A DNA stretch of 64,000 nt from Lysinibacillus xylanilyticus (GTDB lineage: Bacteria > Bacillota > Bacilli > Bacillales_A > Planococcaceae), in the NCBI RefSeq assembly GCF_001708185.1, contig NZ_MDDN01000002.1, positions 124,001 through 188,000 of the forward strand, read 5' to 3'. The notes under the pieces were generated by a model that was given only the letters and a program-made list of their open reading frames with translations, was not told the DNA's origin and did not search any database. A program made the position numbers and the translations under genes. Positions 1 to 8,596 of this stretch are shown here, one piece after another. The stretch's first letter is position 1, and the number at the start of each line of letters is the position of its first letter.

Positions 1-67
1 GAGGCATTCCGTCATCCTAAGGGAAATATTATGATTGGGTAATCACGATAAAGGAGTGTAGAGTGCA

Positions 68-724
68 ATGTCTATTAAACAATATGCTGTAATTGGCCTA
101 GGTAGATTTGGAACAAGTGTAGCTCGCAGATTACATGAAGCTGGGCAGGAAGTTTTAGGAATCGACATTAATGAGGAAAGAGTCGAAGATGCCGAACTAT
201 ATGTGACACATGCAGTAGTCGCTGACACGACAGAAGAAAAAGCTCTTACCTCTTTAGGAATAGGCAATTTCGATTATGTCATCGTTGCAATAGGCAATGA
301 TATGCAATCGAGCATTTTAACCGTATCGTTATTAAAAGAACTTGGCATCAAAAAAGTGATTGCAAAGGCTCTTGGAAAAAGACACGGGCAAGTTTTAGAT
401 AAAGTAGGAGCTGACTGGATTATCTATCCTGAAAGAGATATGGGAGAGCGAGTTGCCAATCAGCTTCTCTCACCCAATATGCTAAACTATATTGAATTAT
501 CAAAAGAATACAGTATAGAAGAAATTATGATTCCTTCAAAGATGGCTGGACAAAATATGCGAGATTTAGACCTTCGCGCGAAATATAATGTAAGTGTCAT
601 TGCCATTGTTCGAGAAGGAGACATTATCATTTCTCCCTCACCTGAGCAGATTATTGAAAAAGAAGATTTATTAGTAATGATTGGTCACCGGAAGGATCTT
701 GCTTTATTCGCAAATATCGAATAA
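68..724 (+). CDS. ktrA: Ktr/Trk potassium channel regulatory subunit (RCK protein)
   Basis: This 218-residue cytosolic protein has the two-domain RCK layout. The N-terminal Rossmann half (about 1-125) has GLGRFG at residues 10-15 and an acidic residue (Asp33) after the second strand, as in NAD/ATP-binding RCK_N domains. The RCK_C half covers about 135-218. Such proteins form an octameric ring that gates a KtrB/KtrD K+ channel in response to nucleotide. The start ATG follows AAAGGAG at 51-57. No channel gene is adjacent in the window, so whether this is KtrA or KtrC is not certain. A strong hairpin terminator follows directly. Confidence 0.88.
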   Translation: MSIKQYAVIGLGRFGTSVARRLHEAGQEVLGIDINEERVEDAELYVTHAVVADTTEEKALTSLGIGNFDYVIVAIGNDMQSSILTVSLLKELGIKKVIAKALGKRHGQVLDKVGADWIIYPERDMGERVANQLLSPNMLNYIELSKEYSIEEIMIPSKMAGQNMRDLDLRAKYNVSVIAIVREGDIIISPSPEQIIEKEDLLVMIGHRKDLALFANIE

Positions 725-730
725 GCAATC

Positions 731-780
731 AAATAGGGTATATCAAAAGGAGTTTTCTTTTGATATACCCTATTTCTTTT
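731..780. terminator. Bidirectional hairpin terminator between ktrA-like gene and cotJC
   Basis: Perfect 19-bp stem (731-749 with 757-775) and a 7-base loop, followed on the plus strand by a T-rich run. It lies between two convergent genes and can end transcripts from both. Confidence 0.85.
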
Positions 781-791
781 TCTTATTTGCT

Positions 792-1361
792 TTAAAAGAA
801 TTTCTTTCGATCTCTATCATCTTTTAAAATCTCTACAGCTTCTCTGAAACGTTGAGAATGGACAACTTCTCGTTCACGTAAAAATTTCAAGCTATCATTT
901 AAATCCGTGTCATCTGATAAATCAATAATCCATTGATATGTGGCACGTGCTTTTTCTTCAGCTGCAATATCCTCATATAAATCAGCAATCGGATCCCCTT
1001 TAGCCTGAATATATGTTGCAGTAAACGGTGATCCAGCCGCATTTTGATAAAACAATGCTCGATCATGATTGGCATAGTGCTCGCCAAGGCCCGCTTCTTT
1101 TAGCATCTCAGGAGTAGCATCCTTAGTGAGTTTATAAATCATTGTTGCAATCATTTCTAAGTGGGAAAATTCCTCGGTCGCTATATCGGTTAACAACCCC
1201 ACCACTTTATCAGGAATAGTATAGCGCTGATTCATATACCGAAGTGCTGCTGCTAATTCTCCATCTGCACCACCATATTGCTCAATTAAATACTTTGCTA
1301 GCGTCGGATTACATGTACTCACCTTTACAGGATATTGGAGCTTCTTTTCATAATACCACAA
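792..1361 (-). CDS. cotJC: Spore coat protein CotJC (manganese-catalase family)
   Basis: This 189-residue four-helix-bundle protein matches CotJC, a mother-cell spore coat component related to manganese catalases. Candidate di-metal ligands are Glu35, the EEFSH motif at 63-67, Glu135/Glu136 and His168. The start codon is TTG (1359-1361), chosen because a perfect AGGAGG sits at 1370-1375 with 8-base spacing. In Bacillus cotJC directly follows cotJA and cotJB. Here 371 bases separate it from cotJB, and that gap is filled by a degenerate repeat element and a CAA microsatellite. Confidence 0.9.
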   Translation of the reverse strand: MWYYEKKLQYPVKVSTCNPTLAKYLIEQYGGADGELAAALRYMNQRYTIPDKVVGLLTDIATEEFSHLEMIATMIYKLTKDATPEMLKEAGLGEHYANHDRALFYQNAAGSPFTATYIQAKGDPIADLYEDIAAEEKARATYQWIIDLSDDTDLNDSLKFLREREVVHSQRFREAVEILKDDRDRKKFF

Positions 1362-1403
1362 AAATAATTCCTCCTAGTTACTCATAATCAATTATGCCTC
1401 TGC

Positions 1404-1421
1404 ATAATTGCGTCCGAATTC
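1404..1421. repeat. 18-bp dispersed repeat, copy 1
   Basis: The sequence ATAATTGCGTCCGAATTC occurs identically at 13238-13255. A related context (an AATCAATTATGCCTC block) occurs again near 14460. All three copies lie beside coat genes or repeat arrays. Confidence 0.6.
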
Positions 1422-1432
1422 CGTGACATATA

Positions 1433-1620
<188 letters not shown>

Positions 1621-1732
1621 CAGCGGATGTTTAGGCATCTGATGAAAGTAACCCACCCCCACATTCATTTCAACACCTTTAGGGGTGGTGGACTTCTGCA
1701 TCTGCCGTTTCACTTTCGTTACAAAAAAGAAG

Positions 1733-1996
1733 TTAGACTTGCCATGGCCATGGTGTATCAATCCAAGTAAAAGGATACTGCGAATAACTTCTGCCAAAAT
1801 TCATCAGCGGTCCAAATTTTTGCTCGAACTCAACCTTAAGTTTCATACTTTTTTCTGTGTTTTCATTAAATTGTTGAATAGCATCATAATCGTGAGGATG
1901 CGTATCTAAATAAAGATTTAATTCCACTATTACAAAATCTATTGCTTGTAATTCCTCCAGGAGCTTATAAAATTCGGGTGGCATTTCTTTACTCAT
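1733..1996 (-). CDS. cotJB: Spore coat protein CotJB
   Basis: This 87-residue protein has the usual CotJB length and its hallmark features: an LLEELQAIDF N-terminal helix, an ELNLYLDTHP segment and a C-terminal end in PWPWQV. CotJB acts with CotJA and CotJC in spore coat assembly in the mother cell. Its ATG overlaps the end of cotJA by 8 bases, so the two are translationally coupled. The gap to cotJC is unusually long because of the repeat element at 1433-1620. Confidence 0.9.
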   Translation of the reverse strand: MSKEMPPEFYKLLEELQAIDFVIVELNLYLDTHPHDYDAIQQFNENTEKSMKLKVEFEQKFGPLMNFGRSYSQYPFTWIDTPWPWQV

Positions 1997-2216
1997 GTTT
2001 CATCCCTCCTTTTTGAGGATCTGGATAAGGGCTAAATAGTTGGGGCCAAAGCGTTCCTGATTTAAGAGCTTCTTTAGGGGTTGGGTATTGAGGTAGCCCA
2101 GGTGGTTGAAAACCCATATACAGCTGAGGTGGTGTAGAATAGCTTTTCACTTTAATAGGCTTACAAGGATCGAATGGGCTAATATAAGGCTTCCAATACT
2201 TAAATTGTGTAAACAT
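1989..2216 (-). CDS. cotJA: Spore coat protein CotJA
   Basis: This 75-residue proline-rich protein matches CotJA and contains a PPGLPQYPTPKEAL segment typical of the family. The ATG at 2214-2216 was chosen because GGGAGGA lies at 2221-2227, five bases upstream, and a sigma-E-like promoter lies just beyond. A longer open frame continues upstream to 2501, but it runs through the promoter and into a repeat element, so it is not coding. First gene of cotJA-cotJB-cotJC. Confidence 0.88.
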   Translation of the reverse strand: MFTQFKYWKPYISPFDPCKPIKVKSYSTPPQLYMGFQPPGLPQYPTPKEALKSGTLWPQLFSPYPDPQKGGMKHE

Positions 2217-2251
2217 TGTATCCTCCCTTCCACAATCAATTGCATCAGTGG

Positions 2252-2280
2252 AGTATATGAGGCAGTTCAAGGTTTTATTC
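2252..2280 (-). promoter_or_regulatory. Sigma-E-like promoter of the cotJ operon
   Basis: On the minus strand a -35 of GAATAAA (2274-2280) and a -10 of CATATACT (2252-2259) are separated by 14 bases, about 36 bases before the cotJA start codon. This fits the mother-cell sigma-E pattern known for cotJ in Bacillus subtilis. Confidence 0.6.
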
Positions 2281-2304
2281 TGGTGGAAATTAAAGGATAC
2301 TTCA

Positions 2305-2700
2305 CCAGATGAGCGGTTCATCACCAAAACGTGTGGTTGATTTCCATTCCGACTGGGCGCTTTGCCGCTGACGCTTCGCTTTCGCGCAGATAAAACATTT
2401 GTTGCTGTCGCTTCGCTTTCGCACAGATAAAACATTTGCCGCTGACGCTTCGCTTTCACGCAGAGCAGAGCTTCCTGGGGGCGTCCGATGAGCCGCTTCA
2501 CTCGCGTTGCTCGCTCTAGGGTCTCGGGCCTACACGATGTAGGTTACGAAGGCGTTATCACAGGACGTGATGCTCTTAGCCTTCGTTCCTCTACCGCTGA
2601 TCCCCAAGGAGTCACCCAGCCTCCACTCCAATCAACTTATTTATATAGTATATGTTTTAACAAATGTCATCCACAACTTTTGGTGATGAGCCAGATGAGC
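2305..2700 (+). mobile_element. MITE-like element (copy B) with 10-bp target site duplication
   Basis: A non-coding element of about 376 bp (2315-2690) bounded by near-identical inverted ends (TTCATCACCAAAA on the left; TTTTGGTGATGA on the right) and flanked by the direct repeat CCAGATGAGC at 2305-2314 and 2691-2700. Inside are three copies of a 37-bp GC-rich unit, a CCTACA/TGTAGG hairpin (2529-2543) and the nested hairpin at 2546-2586. No transposase is encoded, so it would have moved in trans. Confidence 0.85.
2546..2586 (+). other. Conserved nested hairpin module, copy 2
   Basis: Outer stem ACGAAGGC/GCCTTCGT (2546-2553 with 2579-2586), GTT bulge, inner stem ATCAC/GTGAT (2557-2561 with 2567-2571) around AGGAC, then GCTCTTA. 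Compared with 1570-1610, two outer pairs and one inner pair have changed on both sides so that pairing is kept. Confidence 0.65.
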
Positions 2701-2799
2701 ACTAATCAAAATAACGAAAAGTCACATGTACAAAGTAGCATACGCAATGAATTGGATGATGAATCTGGAATCAAGGTTAAAAAGCCACCTAAATGGTAG
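2695..2799 (+). CDS. Small hydrophilic protein of unknown function, start codon within MITE target duplication
   Basis: A 34-residue reading frame (MSTNQNNEKS to KKPPKW) begins in the right-hand target duplication of the MITE. Joining the two flanks without the element places AAAGGA (2292-2297) upstream of this ATG, so the original ribosome binding site now lies 376 bp away. The element end itself offers GGTGAT at 2682-2687, seven bases before the ATG. I do not recognise the protein. It may be a real sporulation-type small gene, since it diverges from cotJ, or no longer expressed. Confidence 0.4.
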   Translation: MSTNQNNEKSHVQSSIRNELDDESGIKVKKPPKW

Positions 2800-2801
2800 C
2801 C

Positions 2802-4016
2802 TTAAGCTTGAGCTGCTGCTTTATTTAATATCCGATATTGTACTATTGCAATAAGATATAGTAGAATCCCTAAAATTATAAATAAAAGAGATACTGACAT
2901 CACTTTGTAGAGTCCAGCAATTATTGAGCCTATAGCCATTCCTGAATAACGGATAAAATTAAAAAGTCCAAGTGCAGCCCCTCTGTTGTCGCAATACTCA
3001 TTACTTATAATAGTTGAGAAAAGAGGAGGAGCAAAACCGACAGTTATTCCATAGCAGAATAGCACAATACTCAATCCAGCTATTGAACTTGCTTGTAACA
3101 AGCCAAATAGAATCACTTGCAATGGCATTAAAACTAAAATAGCGAGAAGTAATTTTTTTAGTGCTATTTTTTTCTGTAGACGTTTGTATAATACACTTCC
3201 TATAATCATGCTAACCGTTAAAGGTAAATACAGTATACCAATTATTTGCAATGAGACATGGTAATAATCACTGAGGAGTACTGGTAGGTAGACAAGAATA
3301 GAAAAGTATATAAAAAATACAAAAAAACCTAAAATGAACGAAGTTACCCCTGTACGATTAGATAGAACGGTAATGTATATATTTAAAATACCTTTATTAT
3401 TAGATGGACGACTTTCCGCTCTATCACCAGGAAGTAAATACCAAAAAAGCATTAGTAGGATAATTGAAATAGTAAAAAGAAATAAAAAAACACCTGAATA
3501 TCCAGAATAATGCCCAAGTAATCCACCTAAAATTGGCGAAATGGCAGGAGCAAGAGTGAGAAGTATTTGATATGTTCCCATTGCACTTCCTCTTGCCTCT
3601 CCTTCAAACAACTGCGCAATCATATTAATCGCCACTAAAGGGATGATTGCAGTACCAACGGATTGAAACATCCTAAAAATCATAAATATCGTAAAATTCG
3701 TAGAGAATGCACAAACTATTGAGGAAACACTAGTAATCACTAAACTAGTAATTAACAACTCTTTTTGGCTTCTTGAATCAATATATGTCCCTAAAACAAT
3801 CTGCATAATTGCTGTAACAAATATAAAACCACCAACAGTGAAATTTACCCAATTAATACTCACTCCAAATGAATCCCGAATAAGGGGAATTGTTGGGGTG
3901 TATATATTCTGAAATAAAGAAGCACAAAAAGCACTGATACTCAACAAATACAAAACAAGTACTTTATTTTTGAATATTCGACCGCGCAATTTAATCACAT
4001 CCACTTTGTTCTTCAT
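2802..4016 (-). CDS. MFS drug-efflux transporter (DHA1 type)
   Basis: This 404-residue protein has about 12 hydrophobic segments and the layout of 12-helix drug:H+ antiporters. Loop 2-3 has the motif-A-like GTYIDSRSQKE (the usual GxLaDrxGrr is degraded), and helix 5 has a proline/glycine-rich motif-C-like segment (APAISPILGGLLG). Its start overlaps the end of the MarR gene by 26 bases, so the two form one operon and the regulator probably senses a substrate of the pump. The substrate cannot be told from sequence. Confidence 0.8.
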   Translation of the reverse strand: MKNKVDVIKLRGRIFKNKVLVLYLLSISAFCASLFQNIYTPTIPLIRDSFGVSINWVNFTVGGFIFVTAIMQIVLGTYIDSRSQKELLITSLVITSVSSIVCAFSTNFTIFMIFRMFQSVGTAIIPLVAINMIAQLFEGEARGSAMGTYQILLTLAPAISPILGGLLGHYSGYSGVFLFLFTISIILLMLFWYLLPGDRAESRPSNNKGILNIYITVLSNRTGVTSFILGFFVFFIYFSILVYLPVLLSDYYHVSLQIIGILYLPLTVSMIIGSVLYKRLQKKIALKKLLLAILVLMPLQVILFGLLQASSIAGLSIVLFCYGITVGFAPPLFSTIISNEYCDNRGAALGLFNFIRYSGMAIGSIIAGLYKVMSVSLLFIILGILLYLIAIVQYRILNKAAAQA

Positions 4017-4479
4017 TATCTTTCAAGCTTCCTGTAACAACATTCAAAAATTTAGTAATAGCATCTAATTCTGTATCACTAAATTTTTTTAGTAAACTTA
4101 AATATTTATTTCTTGCTTTTTGATGTAATTGTTCGTGAACAAGGGCTAATCTTTTACCTGACTCGGTTAATACATAATGAATCTCTTTTTTATTCCTCTC
4201 AAGCTGAGTTTTCGCAATCATGTTGTTTTGTAATAACTTTCTTACAGCTTTTGTAATAGCAGGCTTGGAAACATTCAACTTACTAGATAACTCACTATTA
4301 TTAGCTGATCCACATTCCTTAACCATTGCAACAATATGTAATTGAGTAAGTGTCCAATCTAATACAATTGCATCACTTTCTTCCTCTCCCCTGCTAGCAA
4401 CACTTCTTTTCTTTTGCGAAGCTTCTCTTTCAGTAATAAAGTTTTGCAAAGCATCTATTACTTGTTCCTTCTTATCCAT
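3991..4479 (-). CDS. MarR-family transcriptional regulator
   Basis: This 162-residue winged-helix protein has a MarR core at about 45-135: NNSELSSKLNVSKPAITKAV as the helix-turn-helix and a wing around KKEIHYVLTESGK. It lies directly upstream of, and overlaps, an MFS efflux gene. That is the classic arrangement for a repressor released by the exported compound. An inverted repeat about 30 bases upstream of its start could be its operator. Confidence 0.85.
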   Translation of the reverse strand: MDKKEQVIDALQNFITEREASQKKRSVASRGEEESDAIVLDWTLTQLHIVAMVKECGSANNSELSSKLNVSKPAITKAVRKLLQNNMIAKTQLERNKKEIHYVLTESGKRLALVHEQLHQKARNKYLSLLKKFSDTELDAITKFLNVVTGSLKDNEEQSGCD

Positions 4480-4508
4480 TTATACTTCTCCTTTACCACG
4501 TAATTATT

Positions 4509-4522
4509 GTTAACCAGTTAAC
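4509..4522. promoter_or_regulatory. Candidate MarR operator
   Basis: GTTAACCAGTTAAC forms two six-base arms in inverted repeat around a 2-base centre, 30 bases upstream of the marR start. The length and position are typical of MarR autoregulatory sites. Confidence 0.4.
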
Positions 4523-4592
4523 TATAATTCAAAAATACAGCAATCTTTTTATTATGTCAATTCTCAGTAACTTTCTTCTGTGACATAAAACA

Positions 4593-4640
4593 CCCCATAA
4601 ATGTTAATTATTTTTTCTAACATTTACGGGGCAATTCTTT
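4593..4640. terminator. Hairpin terminator downstream of the CPBP protease gene
   Basis: A 14-bp stem with one mismatch (4593-4606 with 4618-4631) around an AT-rich loop. The T-rich stretch is better on the plus strand, but position suits the minus-strand gene ending at 4774. Confidence 0.55.
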
Positions 4641-4773
4641 TTAGTAGATGCTTTTCACGATTTTTGAAGAATAACCTAGCATTAGGGTAGTTTATTGCCT
4701 CTCCCTACAATTTTAGTTTTTCTAAGAAGTTACTCTTATAAAACTGACGACCAATAATTTAACAATAGTACAA

Positions 4774-5397
4774 CTACTTTATTTTACTATCCCATTTCCC
4801 AGAAACGGCAGATAACATTAACCAGGGCTCGATCACTAAATTAATGAAAATATGAGCTACGATTGGAGCAAAGGTACTTCTTCCAGCCATAATATATAAT
4901 ATTGCGAGAAGACTTCCTAAAATTGTAGTACATATAATCACAGGTAGTGCAATCTTCCACTCTCCTCTCAAAAGTATCCATGCACCGTGAGCCATTCCAA
5001 ATAGTAGTCCAGAAATTAGTATTTGCAATATATCTGAAAATGCAATAGATAATAAATATTCCATAAGTAAATGTCTAAAAATCACTTCTTCAACTATTCC
5101 AGTCACAATAGCAGCCCATATACCGATTATTTTAAGCCAGGAAAAGGTAAATAAATGTGCTCTTACGAAAGGTAATGCAATGATTGTATAGGCGATGTAA
5201 CCTATTACAATCAAAAGTATAAAAATCCAAATATATAAATGTGAAATTACTTCTCTCCTATAGCCAATTCCTTGTTCAATAAAACCTACTGGATTATTCA
5301 CAAACCAAAAAATTATACTGGCCGTGAGAATAATCGCAATAATCGTCAATATCCAACCTGTTTTAATTCTTTCTTTTGAAGTAGTTAATGCCCCCAT
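4774..5397 (-). CDS. CPBP-family intramembrane metalloprotease
   Basis: A multi-pass membrane protein of 207 residues with the three CPBP (Abi) motifs in order: EEVIFR (EExxxR), FGMAH (FxxxH) and HIFIN (HxxxN). The family cleaves or otherwise acts on membrane proteins and includes prenyl-protein proteases and bacteriocin-immunity proteins. The ATG at 5395-5397 is preferred, with AAGGAGG 12 bases upstream; an open frame extends to 5454 without a better site. It diverges from a LytTR/DUF3021 pair. Such regulators often accompany bacteriocin or membrane-stress genes, so a link is possible but unproven. Confidence 0.8.
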   Translation of the reverse strand: MGALTTSKERIKTGWILTIIAIILTASIIFWFVNNPVGFIEQGIGYRREVISHLYIWIFILLIVIGYIAYTIIALPFVRAHLFTFSWLKIIGIWAAIVTGIVEEVIFRHLLMEYLLSIAFSDILQILISGLLFGMAHGAWILLRGEWKIALPVIICTTILGSLLAILYIMAGRSTFAPIVAHIFINLVIEPWLMLSAVSGKWDSKIK

Positions 5398-5533
5398 ACG
5401 ATAAATCAACCTCCTTTTTGAGCTCAATATATCGAATGAAAAGCACGCAAACAATGCGTTTGGAGTAACATGTTGCCACGATTGTGTAACATGCCTTTTT
5501 CAAAGAATAACCTGCATTTTCCCAAACACTGGG

Positions 5534-5544
5534 TATGCTATAAT
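5534..5544 (+). promoter_or_regulatory. Extended -10 promoter of the LytTR gene
   Basis: TATGCTATAAT gives an extended -10 (TGnTATAAT). The -35 region is weak, consistent with extended -10 dependence. Confidence 0.6.
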
Positions 5545-5563
5545 TTTTTGAGAGGTGATAATT

Positions 5564-6007
5564 CTGAAAATAGAGATAAAAATTGATACAGAGTATGAAG
5601 AACCACACATTACAATTTGTACAGCAAAACTTACTCCAACGATTCAAGCTGCTATTTCATTATTACAACAAGAGAATGAAGAACAAATTTTAACAGGAAT
5701 AGCCAATAATAAAACATATATCATTAATCCAAATTCAATTATTGTTATTCGAACTGAAGGCAGAGAATTAGCTTTATACGATGAGGATGATCATCGTCTT
5801 ATTTTAAGTAAACCTTTATATGAATTAGAGCAACTATTGGGGAATAATTTTATACGGATTTCTAAATCTGCAATTATAAACCTATCAAAAATTAAAAATA
5901 TTGAGGCTTCATTTAATGGCACAATGGAAATTGAGCTTGTTTTAGGCATTAAAGAAGTAATTTCTCGTAATTATCGTAAGCAATTTAAAAAGCGTTTGGG
6001 GGTTTAA
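5564..6007 (+). CDS. LytTR-family DNA-binding regulator
   Basis: A 147-residue protein with a C-terminal LytTR domain (about 45-145), including an FIRISKSAIINLSKI segment typical of the family and an SRNYRKQFKK end. There is no receiver domain. The N-terminal frame is open from GTG at 5555, but that GTG lies within the Shine-Dalgarno GAGGTGAT. Family members start MKIE, which aligns with CTG-AAA-ATA at 5564, so a CTG start is likely. It sits four bases upstream of a DUF3021 membrane gene, the usual partner of orphan LytTR regulators. Confidence 0.8.
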   Translation: MKIEIKIDTEYEEPHITICTAKLTPTIQAAISLLQQENEEQILTGIANNKTYIINPNSIIVIRTEGRELALYDEDDHRLILSKPLYELEQLLGNNFIRISKSAIINLSKIKNIEASFNGTMEIELVLGIKEVISRNYRKQFKKRLGV

Positions 6008-6011
6008 ATAG

Positions 6012-6452
6012 ATGCATTTTATTAAGAATGTAGGATTTGGTATAAGTATGGGATGTACAGTTTTTGTTGTTATTAATCTTTTTGGTTATTGGATTTTTGG
6101 AGACAATTTTTTAGAAGCTGTTATGGCTGATTTCATACATCAGGTTTTAGGTTCAATAATTATAGGCGTTGCTTGTGTATTACCATCATCTATTTATAAA
6201 GTAGAGCGTTTAACGTTTTTACAACAAACGGCTATCCATTTTACCATTTCTATAGGAATATTTTTAGTTGTTGCGTTACTTTTAAATTGGATTCCAGCAT
6301 CATCTCTAGGATCGATTCTGTTAATGTTATTTTTCAGTATTTTACTTTTTACTATTTCTTGGCTGCTATTTTATTTATATAACCAAACTGAAGCGAAAAA
6401 AATGAATAGAAAGATTGATGAGCTAATCAATAAGCACCATAACAACCTATAA
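6012..6452 (+). CDS. DUF3021 family membrane protein
   Basis: A 146-residue protein with four hydrophobic segments (about 8-30, 35-58, 73-97 and 102-127) and a basic, charged C-terminal tail (about 129-146). This is the standard DUF3021 layout. It is co-transcribed with the preceding LytTR gene at 4-base spacing. In this pairing the membrane protein is thought to hold or control the regulator, though the mechanism is not established. Followed by a terminator. Confidence 0.8.
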   Translation: MHFIKNVGFGISMGCTVFVVINLFGYWIFGDNFLEAVMADFIHQVLGSIIIGVACVLPSSIYKVERLTFLQQTAIHFTISIGIFLVVALLLNWIPASSLGSILLMLFFSILLFTISWLLFYLYNQTEAKKMNRKIDELINKHHNNL

Positions 6453-6466
6453 TAATTTTATACAAA

Positions 6467-6501
6467 AAAAATGATGTGAAATTTCAACTCACATCATTTT
6501 T
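6467..6501 (+). terminator. Hairpin terminator of the LytTR/DUF3021 operon
   Basis: Perfect 13-bp stem (6467-6479 with 6489-6501) ending in a T run. The A-rich left arm lets it work on both strands. Confidence 0.8.
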
Positions 6502-6583
6502 AGAATGGATGATTTGGTCTATAGTTTAAGGTTTTTAGGTAAAATAGGTAAGCGCAAAAAGGCTTCGAGATGCCTGAAAGTTA

Positions 6584-7351
6584 CTAGAATAACAAATCAG
6601 AAACTACTTGTACAATTAACAAGAAAAAGATAATAGGTAAAAGCGTTTGAATCCATTTGCCTTTCATATAAGGTAAAATTTTCAATCCAATAAACGATCC
6701 GAAAATTGAGCCAACAGTTACAGGTATAGCAATTCCCCAATTCATAATGCCTAAAAAGTAGTAAAAGACAAATGCTCCTGAACAACTTGAAAATGATATG
6801 ATTCGTGTAAATTCAACTGCTTTTATATAAAGATAATGCTTTTTCAAATAATACGTTATATTCATCAATGCTGATCCTGGTCCAAAACCCCCATCATACA
6901 TACTAATAAGAAATGGAATAGCCAATGATGTCGGCTGTACTTCCGTTTCTTTTTCATCAGCTGCTAGAAATTTATTGCTCTTTACTACAATGAAAAAGGC
7001 AAAAATAAGTATGATACAAGCGATAACATTCATTATTTGCTCGGATAATCGAGTAGCAAAAAATGCACCCATTACACCGCCAAAACTAGAAATTATAATA
7101 AGGGGTATAACGGTTTGAATTGAAATATTTCTTTTTACAATAAATGTTATAACATTTGATAAAGCTGAAACGCCTGTTGCAAATTTATTGATCGCAACAG
7201 TTGTGTGTATTGGAACTCCAACTAATAACATAGCAGGCAATAAAATAAATCCAGCTGCACCAAACATAACACCTATAATTGCGGCAATTACCCCAATAAT
7301 AAATAGTTGCAATCCATTTATTGAAATCCACTCACTTAATAAAACTCCCAT
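6584..7351 (-). CDS. TSUP (TauE/SafE) family sulfite/organosulfur exporter-like protein
   Basis: This 255-residue membrane protein has about eight hydrophobic segments and the repeated TSUP halves. The first has the glycine-rich GVMFGAAGFILLPAML motif, and the second has DGGFGPGSAL at its matching position. TSUP proteins move small sulfur or organic anions across the membrane. It is transcribed away from a LysR regulator 97 bases off, the usual layout for LysR-controlled transporters. The substrate is unknown. Confidence 0.8.
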   Translation of the reverse strand: MGVLLSEWISINGLQLFIIGVIAAIIGVMFGAAGFILLPAMLLVGVPIHTTVAINKFATGVSALSNVITFIVKRNISIQTVIPLIIISSFGGVMGAFFATRLSEQIMNVIACIILIFAFFIVVKSNKFLAADEKETEVQPTSLAIPFLISMYDGGFGPGSALMNITYYLKKHYLYIKAVEFTRIISFSSCSGAFVFYYFLGIMNWGIAIPVTVGSIFGSFIGLKILPYMKGKWIQTLLPIIFFLLIVQVVSDLLF

Positions 7352-7448
7352 AAAATCACCTCTACCTTAAAAATACTGATATAATCCATATAAAACAATT
7401 TAATATTTTTAGCGAATTCATAATTTTTTTTTATGAAAGAGGTGTTTT

Positions 7449-8330
7449 ATGAACTTACATGCATTACGAATTTTTACTAGTGTAGCTAAGCTAGGAAGTA
7501 TTACGGCAGCTGCAAATGAACTACGCTTAAGTCAACCTGCTGTCACAATTCAAATACGTAATTTAGAAAGAGAATTAAATCTAAAATTAATCAAAAATAA
7601 AGGGCGTGGTATTCAACTTACAACAGAAGGACAATACATTTACGAACAAGGTCAACGCTTATTTTATTTAGAAGAACAAATGACTGAGAAAATAAAAACA
7701 TTTATAACAAAAGAAGAAAAAATACAAATTGCCTCATCCTATATTCCGATTAATTATGTTTTGCCTCCGTATATTGCGGAATATAAATTGATGAAGCCAA
7801 ACGTAAAATTTTTTATTTCATTAGGAAATGTTAAGAATGTAGAAGAACAATTACTAAATTATCAAGCTGACTTTGGATTTGTGGTTCAAGGCAATCTAGA
7901 ACGAGAGGATTTAAAGTTCGAAAAAATAGTAGACATAGACTTTTATTTTGTCGCACATCCATTGCATAAACTGGCGAACCAAACGGTACCGCTGAAGACT
8001 TTATCAAAAGAGGAAATAGTTTATCGAGAAAAAGGTAGCGCCACGCTAGATTTACTTGAAGCTATATTTTACACAAATGATTGTCCTTTACCTAAAGTAG
8101 GCGTACAAATGCAAGGCTTACATGAATCGATCAAGGTTGTTGAAGCAGGTTATGGCTTTATGCTTGCCCCTTCTTTTAGTGTGACAAATAGCATTGAAAG
8201 CCAAAAGTTAGCTCGGATTTATATTGATGGAGTTGATATTAAACAAAGCTTATTTATTTGCACGAGGAAAAATGAAACAATTGAACACCCCTTTATACAA
8301 TTTCTAAAAGAAAACTTAGATATAAAGTGA
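7449..8330 (+). CDS. LysR-family transcriptional regulator
   Basis: A 293-residue protein with an N-terminal winged helix (1-60, with the GSITAAANELRLSQPAVTIQI recognition region) and a periplasmic-binding-like effector domain (about 88-293). GAGGTG precedes the ATG. It is divergent from the TSUP exporter gene and probably regulates it. Members of the CysL/YwfK type control sulfur metabolism, which would suit the neighbour, but the effector cannot be read from sequence. Confidence 0.85.
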   Translation: MNLHALRIFTSVAKLGSITAAANELRLSQPAVTIQIRNLERELNLKLIKNKGRGIQLTTEGQYIYEQGQRLFYLEEQMTEKIKTFITKEEKIQIASSYIPINYVLPPYIAEYKLMKPNVKFFISLGNVKNVEEQLLNYQADFGFVVQGNLEREDLKFEKIVDIDFYFVAHPLHKLANQTVPLKTLSKEEIVYREKGSATLDLLEAIFYTNDCPLPKVGVQMQGLHESIKVVEAGYGFMLAPSFSVTNSIESQKLARIYIDGVDIKQSLFICTRKNETIEHPFIQFLKENLDIK

Positions 8331-8381
8331 TAATTAGGTTATTTAACTGGTGTAATGATTAACCATCTGTATTAGAGGCTC

Positions 8382-8596
8382 GTTCATCACCATAACGTGT
8401 GGTTGATTTCCGTTCCGACTGGGCCGCTTTGTTGCTGCCGCTTCGCTTTCGCACAGATAAAACATTTGTCGCTGACGCTTCGCTTTCGCGCAGATAAAAC
8501 ATTTGTCGCTGACGCTTCGCTTTCGCGCAGATAAAACATTGTTGCTGTCGCTTCGCTTTCGCACAGAGCAAAGCTTCCTGGGGGCGTCCGATGAGC
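8382..8596 (+). repeat. Truncated MITE-like element (copy C) with four GC-rich units
   Basis: The left inverted end (TTCATCACCATAACGTGTGG) is present, followed by four copies of the roughly 37-bp unit and the CCTGGGGGCGTCCGATGAGC block. The similarity to other copies then stops at 8596, so the right half is lost. Several overlapping minus-strand open frames here are just the repeat read in three frames. Confidence 0.75.

Noticed and set aside
2217-2501. N-terminal extension of cotJA
   Set aside because: It would cross the sigma-E-like promoter, the good ribosome site at 2221-2227 and the end of the MITE. CotJA is about 75 residues in relatives.
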